Positions 53,906 through 62,094 of a stretch of DNA of 64,000 bases are shown here, piece after piece; within the stretch, counting starts at the first letter, position 1; each line of letters begins with the position of its first letter. The position numbers and the translations under genes are program-made. The DNA lies in NCBI RefSeq assembly GCF_038003045.1, contig NZ_JBBOOK010000001.1:2046001-2110000 (forward strand), given 5' to 3'. Source of the stretch: Sporosarcina sp. FSL W7-1349. Its GTDB lineage: Bacteria > Bacillota > Bacilli > Bacillales_A > Planococcaceae. The notes under the pieces are model-generated. The model worked only from the letters and a program-made list of their open reading frames with translations, was not told the DNA's origin and made no database searches.

Positions 53906-54367
53906 TCACCTCTGCATTCCCTTTGGTTTAAACATACTCACTAAATTTTGAGATAGCTTTAAAAAGATAAGAAGGAAACTAATCGGTATGGCCAAGAAAA
54001 ATATCCCTTTATTCCAACGTAATGCAACCGTTGGAGTACCCCAAATATCTTTCAAAAACAGCATTCCACTATATAACACAATTAATGAAACGATCACGGA
54101 AAGAATAGCGATGATGAGATCATTCCACTTTCTTAATGTTTTCGGAAACAGGTCAATTAACATTGTAATTTTAAGCTCGCCGCCTTTATAGTAGGCTAGT
54201 GCCCCGCCCAAGAATGAGAAGGCGATCAATACTTGTCTTGCTAACTCTTCCGACCAAGGAAGTGAAAGGGAAGCAGCCCTTGCAAATATTTGAATCGTTA
54301 CAATGGCAGTCAATATGATGAGTAAAAGGGCGGAGATCCCTTCAAGTGTTTTATTAATCTTCTGCAC
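53906..54367 (-). CDS. TRAP transporter small permease (DctQ family), GTG start
   Basis: 153 aa, four membrane spans, starting at GTG (54365-54367) with GGGGG upstream. WSEELARQVLIAFSFLGGALAY (in part SEELARQVLIAFSFLGGAL) and GGELKITML are family hallmarks. It overlaps the creatininase-like gene by 14 bp, indicating tight coupling. Confidence 0.9.
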   Translation of the reverse strand: MQKINKTLEGISALLLIILTAIVTIQIFARAASLSLPWSEELARQVLIAFSFLGGALAYYKGGELKITMLIDLFPKTLRKWNDLIIAILSVIVSLIVLYSGMLFLKDIWGTPTVALRWNKGIFFLAIPISFLLIFLKLSQNLVSMFKPKGMQR

Positions 54368-55094
54368 TGTACCCCCAACTTTCTTCTAAAAATTGGACAA
54401 TCCTTTCCACAGAGCGATCAACTAGTTGTTTTCCTTTCTCCGGTGTTCCGGCAGTTGCATGGCCGATGGTTCCAGATACACTTAAATCACCGTACTTAGG
54501 ATACTGAATAATTTCCGGGAACTCATTCGTATAGGTAGGAGCCTCGTCAAGTACTAATGCCATATCACAGTGTTCAGGGTATAGATATTGCAAGATGGAA
54601 GTTCCTGCTTCACTTGCATGACCATGAGGGAATTCCGTCTCCACAATACCCTTGTCCAATGTTTGTACAAATCGCCAATAGTCGATTTGAGCACAACGCA
54701 TCTCTTCATCTCTTTGCAAATCACGGGATAATTGATCGATAACCGGAACATTGCCGACATGATTATTGACAAAGAGGAAGTCTTTGAATCCCCATTTTTT
54801 CAAGCTCACAATAATATCCCATAAATAACTTTTAAAACTTTCCGGACGGATCGTAATTGTTCCTGGGAAGTCGTCGAGCATGGAAGAATCTCCAACCTCC
54901 ATCAAAGGTCCCACAATCGCGCCTGTTTTTTGAGCAACCAACTCTGAGATTTTAACAGCCACCAAAGAATCCGAACCGAGTGGCAAATGTGGGCCATACA
55001 CTTCAAACGCTCCTGTTGGAATGATTACAAGGTCTGTTTTCTCTTTAGCTTTCACAAAGTTTTTCCAGCTCATATTTTTTAATAATACCGTCAT
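54354..55094 (-). CDS. Creatininase-family amidohydrolase with altered metal motif
   Basis: 246 aa, AAAGGAGAG upstream. Family features: VIIPTGAFEVYGPHLPLGSDSL at about 23-44, NNHVGN at about 110, and FPHGHASEAGTS near 163. In ordinary creatininases the first motif is EQHGPHLPL and the second NGHGGN; here it is EVYG and NNHVGN. In the creatininase structure the His of EQHG is a metal ligand, so Tyr in its place suggests a different metal centre. Same family as enzymes that open cyclic or linear amides. Co-transcribed with a TRAP transporter and nitrilase, so it likely acts on the imported compound. Confidence 0.85.
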   Translation of the reverse strand: MTVLLKNMSWKNFVKAKEKTDLVIIPTGAFEVYGPHLPLGSDSLVAVKISELVAQKTGAIVGPLMEVGDSSMLDDFPGTITIRPESFKSYLWDIIVSLKKWGFKDFLFVNNHVGNVPVIDQLSRDLQRDEEMRCAQIDYWRFVQTLDKGIVETEFPHGHASEAGTSILQYLYPEHCDMALVLDEAPTYTNEFPEIIQYPKYGDLSVSGTIGHATAGTPEKGKQLVDRSVERIVQFLEESWGYSAED

Positions 55095-55108
55095 AATAAA
55101 TCTCTCCT

Positions 55109-55774
55109 TTAAAATATCGGGACTTTCCCTTTTGTAATATGTTCCTCGAGCAGTTTCGCGCTAATTGATTGAGAATCTTTATTGAGAGCTTCTACAATCC
55201 TCATATGGTCCTCAATCAATTCTTTAATAGAATCAATCTGAGATTTTAATAAGTGCTTCGCCGTTCTAACCGTCATAAGTCTTTCTCGACAATTCCTATA
55301 ATTCCTTAAAAATTGTGAGTTTCCATTCACCTCAAGCAAATATTGGTGAAAGTCCATATCCAATTCATTAAAGAACGAATAATCCTCATTTATAATCGCC
55401 AAATGTTGATTTTCAACATTCTTCTTAAGATAGTCGATATGTTCTTCAGTAAACTCCGGTACCTGGCGGATGGAATATGTTTCTATCGCAATCCTCAAAT
55501 CAAATAACTCATTTTTTTCGATAGGAGTAGGATTCCAAAAATAAATTCCTTGATTGGAGTAGATTTTTAAAAACCCCTCCGTTTCTAATCGATGCAACGC
55601 ATCGCGAATCGGCGTCCTGCTCATATTTAATAAAGCAACCAAGCTACTCTCTGATGTGAATTCTTCTTCCCCTTCCATGATGATGTCCTTAATTTTTTTA
55701 TACGCAATGTCTTTCAATGAAGTCTTTGCATTGGATTTTCGGATAGTATCACCTCCCCAATACAGGATGAACAC
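55109..55774 (-). CDS. GntR-family regulator (FadR/FCD subgroup)
   Basis: About 221 aa if GTG at 55772-55774 starts it. HTH at about 25-85: LKDIAYKKIKDIIMEGE, SSLVALLNMSRTPIRDALHRLE (in part), YSNQGIYFW. FCD effector domain after residue 95, with ELFDLRIAIETYSI, FNELDMDFHQYLLEVNGN and IEDHMRIVEAL; the Asp/His pair binds a metal and carboxylate ligand in the family. Start choice is hard: the best ribosome site GGGGAGGTG precedes an ATC at 55742-55744, not a usual start codon, while the open frame starting at 55807 (TTG) lies upstream of the predicted transcript start. First gene of the operon and likely its ligand-responsive repressor. Confidence 0.8.
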   Translation of the reverse strand: MFILYWGGDTIRKSNAKTSLKDIAYKKIKDIIMEGEEEFTSESSLVALLNMSRTPIRDALHRLETEGFLKIYSNQGIYFWNPTPIEKNELFDLRIAIETYSIRQVPEFTEEHIDYLKKNVENQHLAIINEDYSFFNELDMDFHQYLLEVNGNSQFLRNYRNCRERLMTVRTAKHLLKSQIDSIKELIEDHMRIVEALNKDSQSISAKLLEEHITKGKVPIF

Positions 55775-55777
55775 AAC

Positions 55778-55787
55778 TTGTATACAA
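55778..55787. promoter_or_regulatory. GntR-type operator palindrome TTGTATACAA
   Basis: Perfect 10-bp palindrome about +5 to +14 relative to the promoter at 55799-55827. The form TTGTATACAA is the classic GntR/FadR-like operator shape. Likely bound by the GntR protein for autorepression. Confidence 0.7.
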
Positions 55788-55798
55788 CCTGTATTTAT

Positions 55799-55827
55799 AC
55801 AATACAAGCGCTATTGAAAATTGTCAA
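55799..55827 (-). promoter_or_regulatory. Strong sigma-A promoter of the GntR/creatininase/TRAP operon
   Basis: Minus strand TTGACA (55822-55827), 17-bp spacer, TATTGT (55799-55804). Confidence 0.75.
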
Positions 55828-55937
55828 TACATTTCGATAAACATTTAATTATAATTTCACACTACGGATACTTTTACTCGCATGCCAAGCATTTATCGCA
55901 GTATCATGAAGTCCTTGGAATGGAGCGTAAACACGAA

Positions 55938-55972
55938 AAAGCCCTGTGGAGAAAAAATCTCCGCAAGGCTTT
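55938..55972 (-). terminator. Terminator of the second peptide ABC/acetamidase operon
   Basis: AAAGCC and GGAGA arms pair with TCTCC and GGCTTT, five-nt loop; TTTTTCG follows on the minus strand. 81 nt after the stop at 56053. Confidence 0.85.
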
Positions 55973-56052
55973 GACTGTGTATTCAATTGGTACCTCCACA
56001 AATCTGAAAAAGAGTAGTGCTAAAATTGCATCGGCAACCAACTAAGCCATCC

Positions 56053-56955
56053 TTAACGAATCAACAAAACTCCCATCTCCGCCAACAACCATTTCGGCAC
56101 AACGAATCTCGCTGTCATCAACGGATCGACGATTTGACAAATCTCGGACTGACCTGCAGCGCTCATCAACATCGTCACTTCTTCCAGTGGCATTCCGGAC
56201 TTTTGGACAATCAGTTCGATCATTTCGGATGTCGCAAGTTTCGCGGCTTCGTCCAAGGTTTCGGCGGAGACGATCTGGGTGAACACTTCGTCGTTTTCGA
56301 GCATTGGGTGACGGAGGGACTGTCCTTTAATGACTTCCAAGGTAACGGTTACTTCGCCCGGTACTTCCACGCCCGATACACTTACTTCGCCATCGCCCAT
56401 TGCGCCGTGCAAATCGCCCAAACCAAACAGCGCACCTTCTGCAAATACCGGGAAGTAGAGAGTGGCGCCCTCTGTCACCATTTTGTTGTCCATATTCCCC
56501 CCGTGTGCTCCAGGGGTTCCGCAGTTGACCCCTTCCCCTTCAGGAGCCACGCCGATGACACCAATCATTTTATTCACAGGCAACGCGATATTATTGAAGT
56601 GAACTTTGCCGTCTTTGATTGGCAAAATCTTAGATGTCATCTTTTCAATGCTGTGCCCCATCACCCCTAAATCAGGGCCGACCACCATGACGCCTTGGTC
56701 ACCGATTTCAATCTTCTCGATTTTCACTTTCAAAATGTCCCCTGGCATCGCATCCTTCACGTAAATCGGGCCCGTGGCTGGATTGATCTTATTCCAATCG
56801 ATAGCCGTCACTTCAGTTTCCGGTGTCTGGATTTGATTCTGAAAACAATCATATGTCTGGATTGTCAATGTCGTGCCGGAATCCACCTCTTGAATCGGCG
56901 GGTTATCCTTATTGAATTCATAAATGATTCCTGTTGAGCAACTTACTGTTACCAT
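56053..56955 (-). CDS. Acetamidase/formamidase family protein
   Basis: 300 aa. Starts VTVSCSTGIIYEFNKDNPP. FmdA-type features: ATGPIYVKDAMPGDILKVKIEKI (in part GPIYVKDAMPGDILKVKI), GVIGVAPEGEGVNCGTPGAHGGNMD, LYFPVFAEGALFGLGDLHGAMGDGEVSVSG. Cytoplasmic hydrolase of short amides such as formamide or acetamide, releasing ammonia. It starts directly after the previous stop (no gap), last gene of the ABC operon. Suggests the imported solute is an amide or yields one. Confidence 0.88.
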   Translation of the reverse strand: MVTVSCSTGIIYEFNKDNPPIQEVDSGTTLTIQTYDCFQNQIQTPETEVTAIDWNKINPATGPIYVKDAMPGDILKVKIEKIEIGDQGVMVVGPDLGVMGHSIEKMTSKILPIKDGKVHFNNIALPVNKMIGVIGVAPEGEGVNCGTPGAHGGNMDNKMVTEGATLYFPVFAEGALFGLGDLHGAMGDGEVSVSGVEVPGEVTVTLEVIKGQSLRHPMLENDEVFTQIVSAETLDEAAKLATSEMIELIVQKSGMPLEEVTMLMSAAGQSEICQIVDPLMTARFVVPKWLLAEMGVLLIR

Positions 56956-58044
56956 TTATACTCCCCCTTTAGAAGATAAATAATAAATGCTGTTCATCAA
57001 TAACACATAATTCGGATTATCCGCCATGGCATGTTCCGTCCCACATGTTCCAAATTCAGCATGCGGGGACAATAAAACCATATGCCCTTTCCCATAAGAA
57101 GCTTCCACGATGGCGGGGTATCCTTTTAAATGATGTTCGAACCGTTCCTGCGTCAATGGATTGGACCACTCCATCGCATCTTTTGCAATTTGATTATTTT
57201 CCAGTGACCAGGATGGCCGGGAAGTGCCGGATGCCAAGAAGTTCTTGTAGCGTGCAATCACATTGACATTCGAATCATCCAGAAGGGAAAAAGCCGGTCC
57301 CTCCCAATAAATGACGTCCATCGTACTCGGCTCACCCAATGCCAGACTCCTGGCAACCGGATGGTCCACGTCTTCAAATTCGATCCGAACAAAGCCGGTT
57401 CCTGTTCTCCAATAGTCTAGCCCAAACTCATCCGTCGCTTCAATCATATTCAACCAAACGTCACTTTGGGTTGTACCTCGCTCTGCCGACAGAGGAAAAT
57501 AACTTCCCGCGCAAGAACCTAAATACATGCCGCCCCGCTGAACAAAATGGCGGATTTCCTCATAGCCTTTCTCGCCCAATCCCTCATAATAAGACTCGCC
57601 AGCGTCCGGACCGCCCGGAACGATGAGCAGATCATAGTTTTCCAGCTTTCCGAGCCGGACATCCTCATCCGTCAACCAGTCGACAGGCACCCCGTAAGCA
57701 TCGAAGTAGAGGCGGAATGGGTCGGAACAGAAAGTGGCACAGTTTTGCCCATCCAGAAACGCGATTTTTTTCGCCAACTTCAAGGGTGCTAAATTATCAG
57801 ACGGCACTGATTCCGCCCGGTCCATCCGAGCATCTTTCATTTCAACTTCACTAGCCAATAGGAAGGACCCGGGAAAGAATAAATGACCTTCCGGAAACCG
57901 TTCAGTGGCGAAGCGTGTCTTCTTTTTGACTTGCTGGACTTCTTTACCTTCCAACAGGATCTGATTCAACTGCTTATAAATGGATGACCGCCTCGGCTGG
58001 TACGATTCCTGCCCAAGCCGGGTCATCGGTATCACTTGATACAA
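56956..58044 (-). CDS. BPL-N domain protein (class I glutamine-amidotransferase-like)
   Basis: 362 aa from TTG at 58042-58044, 8 nt after GGGGGG; an ATG six codons later is the alternative, and a longer frame to 58140 crosses the REP element. The core has LIVPGGPDAGESY, an NNP-like FVQRGGMYLGSCAGSYFP (nucleophile-elbow Cys), ERGTTQSD and MVLLSPHAEFG with a His. This resembles the biotin-protein-ligase N-terminal-type GATase1 fold. An N-terminal region of about 90 residues is basic. Activity unknown, perhaps amide or glutamine-like hydrolysis. Confidence 0.72.
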   Translation of the reverse strand: MYQVIPMTRLGQESYQPRRSSIYKQLNQILLEGKEVQQVKKKTRFATERFPEGHLFFPGSFLLASEVEMKDARMDRAESVPSDNLAPLKLAKKIAFLDGQNCATFCSDPFRLYFDAYGVPVDWLTDEDVRLGKLENYDLLIVPGGPDAGESYYEGLGEKGYEEIRHFVQRGGMYLGSCAGSYFPLSAERGTTQSDVWLNMIEATDEFGLDYWRTGTGFVRIEFEDVDHPVARSLALGEPSTMDVIYWEGPAFSLLDDSNVNVIARYKNFLASGTSRPSWSLENNQIAKDAMEWSNPLTQERFEHHLKGYPAIVEASYGKGHMVLLSPHAEFGTCGTEHAMADNPNYVLLMNSIYYLSSKGGV

Positions 58045-58070
58045 TGGATATTCCCCCCTTACGCTGTGAC

Positions 58071-58117
58071 GGTGCCAGGCACTCAAACAATTCAGAATCG
58101 TTTGAGTGCCTGGCACC
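58071..58117. repeat. Perfect 18-bp inverted repeat (REP-like), arms GGTGCCAGGCACTCAAAC
   Basis: Arms 58071-58088 and 58100-58117, 11-nt loop. Each arm contains GTGCC-A-GGCAC. It abuts the OppF-type stop codon and separates it from the BPL-N gene. No T run, so not a plain terminator. Half-copy at 20153-20165. Confidence 0.8.
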
Positions 58118-59083
58118 CTAATACAAATGGCATGCAACAAAATGGCCGGGATTCACTTCTTTCAACGACGGGTTCTGTTCTTGGCAAACCGCCATGGCGG
58201 AAGGGCATCGGCCGGCAAATCGGCAACCGGCCGGTAAGTCGATCGGACTCGGCAAATCCCCTTCTATTACTTCATACTCCTTTTTGACGGTCGGATCGGG
58301 AACCGGGATGGCCGCCATTAACGCCAATGTATATGGATGCAATGTGTTTTGATATAAGTTATCCACATCCGCCATCTCCACGATTTGCCCTAAATACATG
58401 ACGCCTACCCGATCGCTTATATGCTCAACCACGCTTAAATCATGGGCAACGAACAGAATCGTCAATGACAATTCCTCTTTTAATGTCACGAGCAAGTTCA
58501 ATATTTGCGCTTGAACAGAGACATCCAGTGCTGAAACCGGCTCATCCGCCATGATGAACTGGGGCTCCACTAAAAGGGCACGTGCAATGACGATTCGCTG
58601 CAGTTGCCCACCGCTGAATTCATGCGGATGGCGATCCAATGCGTCAGCCGGCAATCCGACGAGCGTCAGGATCTCCTCCATCCGCTCCTGTTCTTTCCCT
58701 TTCGCCAAACGGTGCACTTTCAGTATCTCAGAAAAAGTTTGCCGGATGGTCATCCTCGGATTCAACGAGGAATGCGGATTTTGGAACACCATCTGCATTT
58801 GCCGCCTTAACTCCTTCAATCGATCCGGACCCGAGTTCGTAATCTCCTCCCCATTAAAGTGGATCGTGCCAGTACTTGGATCGACGATTCTCGTAATACA
58901 GCGCCCCAAAGTCGATTTCCCGCATCCGCTCTCCCCGACCAGCCCGAAGATTTCCCCTTCTTTGATTTCAAATGAAACCCCGTCCACTGCTTTGAGCGTT
59001 TGTGTATGCTTCCCAAGCAGATTGCGCTTTCCCGTCGGAAAATGCTTATTTAAGTTTTCCACTTTCAAGACGACCTGGCTCAT
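58118..59083 (-). CDS. Peptide-type ABC transporter ATP-binding protein (OppF type), second system
   Basis: 321 aa from ATG at 59081-59083, GGGAGG upstream, overlapping the OppD-type stop by ATGA. Walker A GESGCGKSTLG, signature FSGGQLQRIVIARAL, Walker B FIMADEPVSALD, C-terminal CRFAGRCPSAMAVC. About the same family as the 2135 gene but only moderately similar, so not a recent copy. Confidence 0.92.
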   Translation of the reverse strand: MSQVVLKVENLNKHFPTGKRNLLGKHTQTLKAVDGVSFEIKEGEIFGLVGESGCGKSTLGRCITRIVDPSTGTIHFNGEEITNSGPDRLKELRRQMQMVFQNPHSSLNPRMTIRQTFSEILKVHRLAKGKEQERMEEILTLVGLPADALDRHPHEFSGGQLQRIVIARALLVEPQFIMADEPVSALDVSVQAQILNLLVTLKEELSLTILFVAHDLSVVEHISDRVGVMYLGQIVEMADVDNLYQNTLHPYTLALMAAIPVPDPTVKKEYEVIEGDLPSPIDLPAGCRFAGRCPSAMAVCQEQNPSLKEVNPGHFVACHLY

Positions 59084-60072
59084 GCGTATTGCCTCCCTTG
59101 CTGGAAGATCGACTCCACATGATGACAAGCTACGCTATGTTTCTCTTCCACTTCCCGAAGTTCCGGCGACTCTTCCAGGCATAGATCAGTTTTGTATGCG
59201 CATCGTTCCGCAAACGGGCAGCCTTTCAGTTCCCCATGCAGGTCGGGTGGCGCACCCTCAATCGGACTTAGCATTTTTGTCTTGCTGCCTAGTTTCGGGA
59301 TAGACGCAATCAGACCGAGTGTATACGGATGCATCGGTGCTTGGAAAATCGTTTCGACATCTCCGCTCTCCACGATTTCGCCCGCGTACATGACGGATAC
59401 CCGATCGCATATTTCCGCAACAACACCCAAATCATGCGTGATCATGAGGATACCCATATCAAACTCTCCTTGCAGACGTTTGAGGAGCCGCAATATTTGC
59501 GCCTGGATTGTGACGTCCAATGCGGTCGTCGGCTCGTCGGCTATGAGAAGTTTCGGATTGCAGGCAAGAGCGATTGCAATCATAACCCGTTGCAGCATTC
59601 CGCCGCTGAACTCATGGGGAAATTGGCTGTAGCGCTTTTCCGCTGCCGGAATGCCAATCTGCTCCATCAATCGGATTGTCGCTTCTTTTGCAGCCTTCTT
59701 GTTCATCTTCTTATGATAACGATACACTTCGGCAATCTGCTCTCCAACCGAGTAGAGCGGATTCAAGGATGACATCGGATCCTGAAAGATCATGGACACA
59801 CTGTTCCCGCGTATCGACTGCATTGCCTTCTCCTTTTTCAAAAGAAGATTCTCGCCTTCCAGCAAGATTTCACCAGAAATCTGTCCTTTCGATCTGTCGA
59901 TGAGGCGCATGATCGATTTGGCGGTCACGCTTTTTCCACTACCACTTTCCCCGACGAGTCCCATGATCTCGCCAACATCAATCGAGAAATTCACAAATCG
60001 GACAGCGTGTGCAATTCCGCGCTCTGTCTTGAACTTCGTTGATAAATTATGGACTGTCAGTAAATTATTCAT
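59080..60072 (-). CDS. Peptide-type ABC transporter ATP-binding protein (OppD type), second system
   Basis: 330 aa. AGGGGGATA upstream. Walker A GESGSGKSVTAKSIM, signature FSGGMLQRVMIAIAL (Leu where the other system has Arg), Walker B LLIADEPTTALD, C-terminal CPFAERCAYKTDLC. Partner of the OppF-type protein with a 4-bp overlap. Confidence 0.92.
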   Translation of the reverse strand: MNNLLTVHNLSTKFKTERGIAHAVRFVNFSIDVGEIMGLVGESGSGKSVTAKSIMRLIDRSKGQISGEILLEGENLLLKKEKAMQSIRGNSVSMIFQDPMSSLNPLYSVGEQIAEVYRYHKKMNKKAAKEATIRLMEQIGIPAAEKRYSQFPHEFSGGMLQRVMIAIALACNPKLLIADEPTTALDVTIQAQILRLLKRLQGEFDMGILMITHDLGVVAEICDRVSVMYAGEIVESGDVETIFQAPMHPYTLGLIASIPKLGSKTKMLSPIEGAPPDLHGELKGCPFAERCAYKTDLCLEESPELREVEEKHSVACHHVESIFQQGRQYA

Positions 60073-60096
60073 CGCTATCCCCCTATGATCAAACCT

Positions 60097-60981
60097 TTAT
60101 ACTTTCCGCTGTTTCGGATCAAAATGCTGCTGTAGACCGTCGCCAAAAAGGTTGAAGGATATGACTGTGATCATGATGGCGAAACCAGAAAATATCGCTG
60201 TATTGGATGAAATCAATAAATACTCGCGCCCTTCTTCCAACATGGCACCCCAGTCGGCAGTCGGCGGCTGGACACCCAAACCGAGGAAGCTCAACGCAGC
60301 AAGGTCCAAAATGGCATAAGCCAAGTCAATGGTCGCCTGCACGACAATCGGAGAAATACAGTTCGGCAAGATATGCCGGAACATGATCCGACTATTGGAA
60401 AATCCAAGATTCCGCGCCGCCTCCACGTAGGTCTGCTCCCTCTCGACCAATGTGACAGACCGCACCAACCGCGCAATCATCGGTATGTACACGATTCCTA
60501 GGGCAATGACAGCATTCTCCAAACCTTTCCCAAAGACCGCAACAATGATAAATGCGAGCAATAAAGCTGGAAATGCAAGAATGACGTCAAATGTCCGAGT
60601 GATGAGGCTGTCGATCCTGCCTCCATAATAGCCGGCAATCAAACCCAACGGCACACCGATCAGCGTGGCGATCCCGACCACTCCAAGCGCTCCTAAAAGC
60701 GTTGTCCTTGCTCCATATAGAATTCTGCTGAAGATGTCTCGCCCCTGTTGGTCCGTACCAAAGAAATGCTCTTTGGACGCCGGCTCGAGGGACATCAACA
60801 AGTCCTGTTCATTCGGATCATACGGCGCAATCGCCGGCGCGAAGATAGCGGCCAGGACGATGAGCAAAATAACAAATCCCGCTGCAACCGCAAGATAATT
60901 TTTAAAAAATGATGATTGCAAAAGACCCTTTCTTCTCGTCCGGATCATCGGTTTCCTTCCCACTACACCGGTTTGGCTCAT
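60097..60981 (-). CDS. Peptide-type ABC transporter permease (OppC type), second system
   Basis: 294 aa from ATG with GGAGGTG upstream. HFFGTDQQGRDIFSRILYG (OppC_N) at about 70-90, EAARNLGFSNSRIMFRHILP EAA loop near 190-210. About six spans. Confidence 0.92.
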   Translation of the reverse strand: MSQTGVVGRKPMIRTRRKGLLQSSFFKNYLAVAAGFVILLIVLAAIFAPAIAPYDPNEQDLLMSLEPASKEHFFGTDQQGRDIFSRILYGARTTLLGALGVVGIATLIGVPLGLIAGYYGGRIDSLITRTFDVILAFPALLLAFIIVAVFGKGLENAVIALGIVYIPMIARLVRSVTLVEREQTYVEAARNLGFSNSRIMFRHILPNCISPIVVQATIDLAYAILDLAALSFLGLGVQPPTADWGAMLEEGREYLLISSNTAIFSGFAIMITVISFNLFGDGLQQHFDPKQRKV

Positions 60982-61003
60982 GCTGACTCACACCTCCACC
61001 AAG

Positions 61004-61939
61004 TTAATAACGTATCCTCGGGTCAATGACCGCATACAGGACATCGACAACCAAGTTCATCAAGAGGAAAAAAATGACGAGAAAAATAGTTGTTCCCTGT
61101 ACGAGAGGATAATCGCTCGACTGCACCGCGTGCACAATCAGACTTCCAATCCCGCCCAAGCCGAATGTATACTCGACAAGGACCGTCCCGACAATGAGGA
61201 AGCCAAGCTGCAGCCCAGTCACAGTCAATAAGGGGATGAGGGCGTTCTTGAAAGCATGCTTTAGCACAATGACCCTTTTCGGAATCCCTTTGGCGACCGC
61301 CGTTTCAATATAATTGGTCCCCAACGCCTCTATCATCCCGCTTCGGGTGATACGGGAGCTCAGCGCCAGCATATTGATGCCCAACGCCAAGGACGGGAGC
61401 AACAGATATTTGAAGTTTTCCATGAAGTTATCGCCTGTCCCGAAGGCGGGTAGGAGATCCAACTTGTATGAAAATAACATGACAGCAAGCACCCCGGTGA
61501 AAAACACTGGGGATGAAACGCCCACCAGGGAAATGAGCGAGGCCAAATAATCGACCCATGTATTCTTTTTCACAGCTGCAATGATACCGAGCGGGATTGC
61601 CAGCAATATCGTAATAATCGTACTCATGACAACCAATTGAATCGTCAACGGCAACCGCTCCGCAATCATTCCGCTGACGGACTGCTTCATCTTGAAGCTC
61701 TCACCGAGGTCCCCTTTGACGGCGTTGCCTGCCCAGATCAGATACTGCTTCCAGACAGGTTCATTCAGATGATATTTCACCCGAATGTTCTCCAGCACTT
61801 CCGGCGAAGTCTGCTTTCCGCCTACCATCACCAATGCAGGGTCCGTCTTACTCAAGTGGGACATCCCGAATACGAGGACAGAGGCGAGGAATAATATCGG
61901 GATAAGCAACAGCAATCTTCTTAGAATGTAAGAAACCAT
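61004..61939 (-). CDS. Peptide-type ABC transporter permease (OppB type), second system
   Basis: 311 aa from ATG at 61937-61939 with GGGAGGTG; a longer frame to 61990 lacks a site. MVSYILRRLLLLIPI opening, EAA loop with ETAVAKGIPKRVIVLKHAFK, six spans. First gene of the operon. No binding-protein gene precedes it: the next gene upstream is an unrelated membrane protein with a terminator between. The binding protein must be encoded elsewhere. Confidence 0.9.
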   Translation of the reverse strand: MVSYILRRLLLLIPILFLASVLVFGMSHLSKTDPALVMVGGKQTSPEVLENIRVKYHLNEPVWKQYLIWAGNAVKGDLGESFKMKQSVSGMIAERLPLTIQLVVMSTIITILLAIPLGIIAAVKKNTWVDYLASLISLVGVSSPVFFTGVLAVMLFSYKLDLLPAFGTGDNFMENFKYLLLPSLALGINMLALSSRITRSGMIEALGTNYIETAVAKGIPKRVIVLKHAFKNALIPLLTVTGLQLGFLIVGTVLVEYTFGLGGIGSLIVHAVQSSDYPLVQGTTIFLVIFFLLMNLVVDVLYAVIDPRIRY

Positions 61940-62074
61940 ATCGGCACACCTCCCATAAGAAATGTCAATGTAATCATTCTTACTATCCATTTTACTTTTC
62001 TGACGAACAAACTTTTTAAATATTTGACCAATTTATCTTCAATATATGATTCATTTCGATATAAAATAAAAAAA

Positions 62075-62094
62075 GTAAGGGCGGGTACCCTTAC
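62075..62094 (-). terminator. Rho-independent terminator overlapping the end of the membrane protein gene
   Basis: GTAAGGG (minus strand 5' arm) pairs with CCCTTAC, 6-nt loop, then TTTTTTTA. The stop codon 62091-62093 lies within the first arm. Confidence 0.85.
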
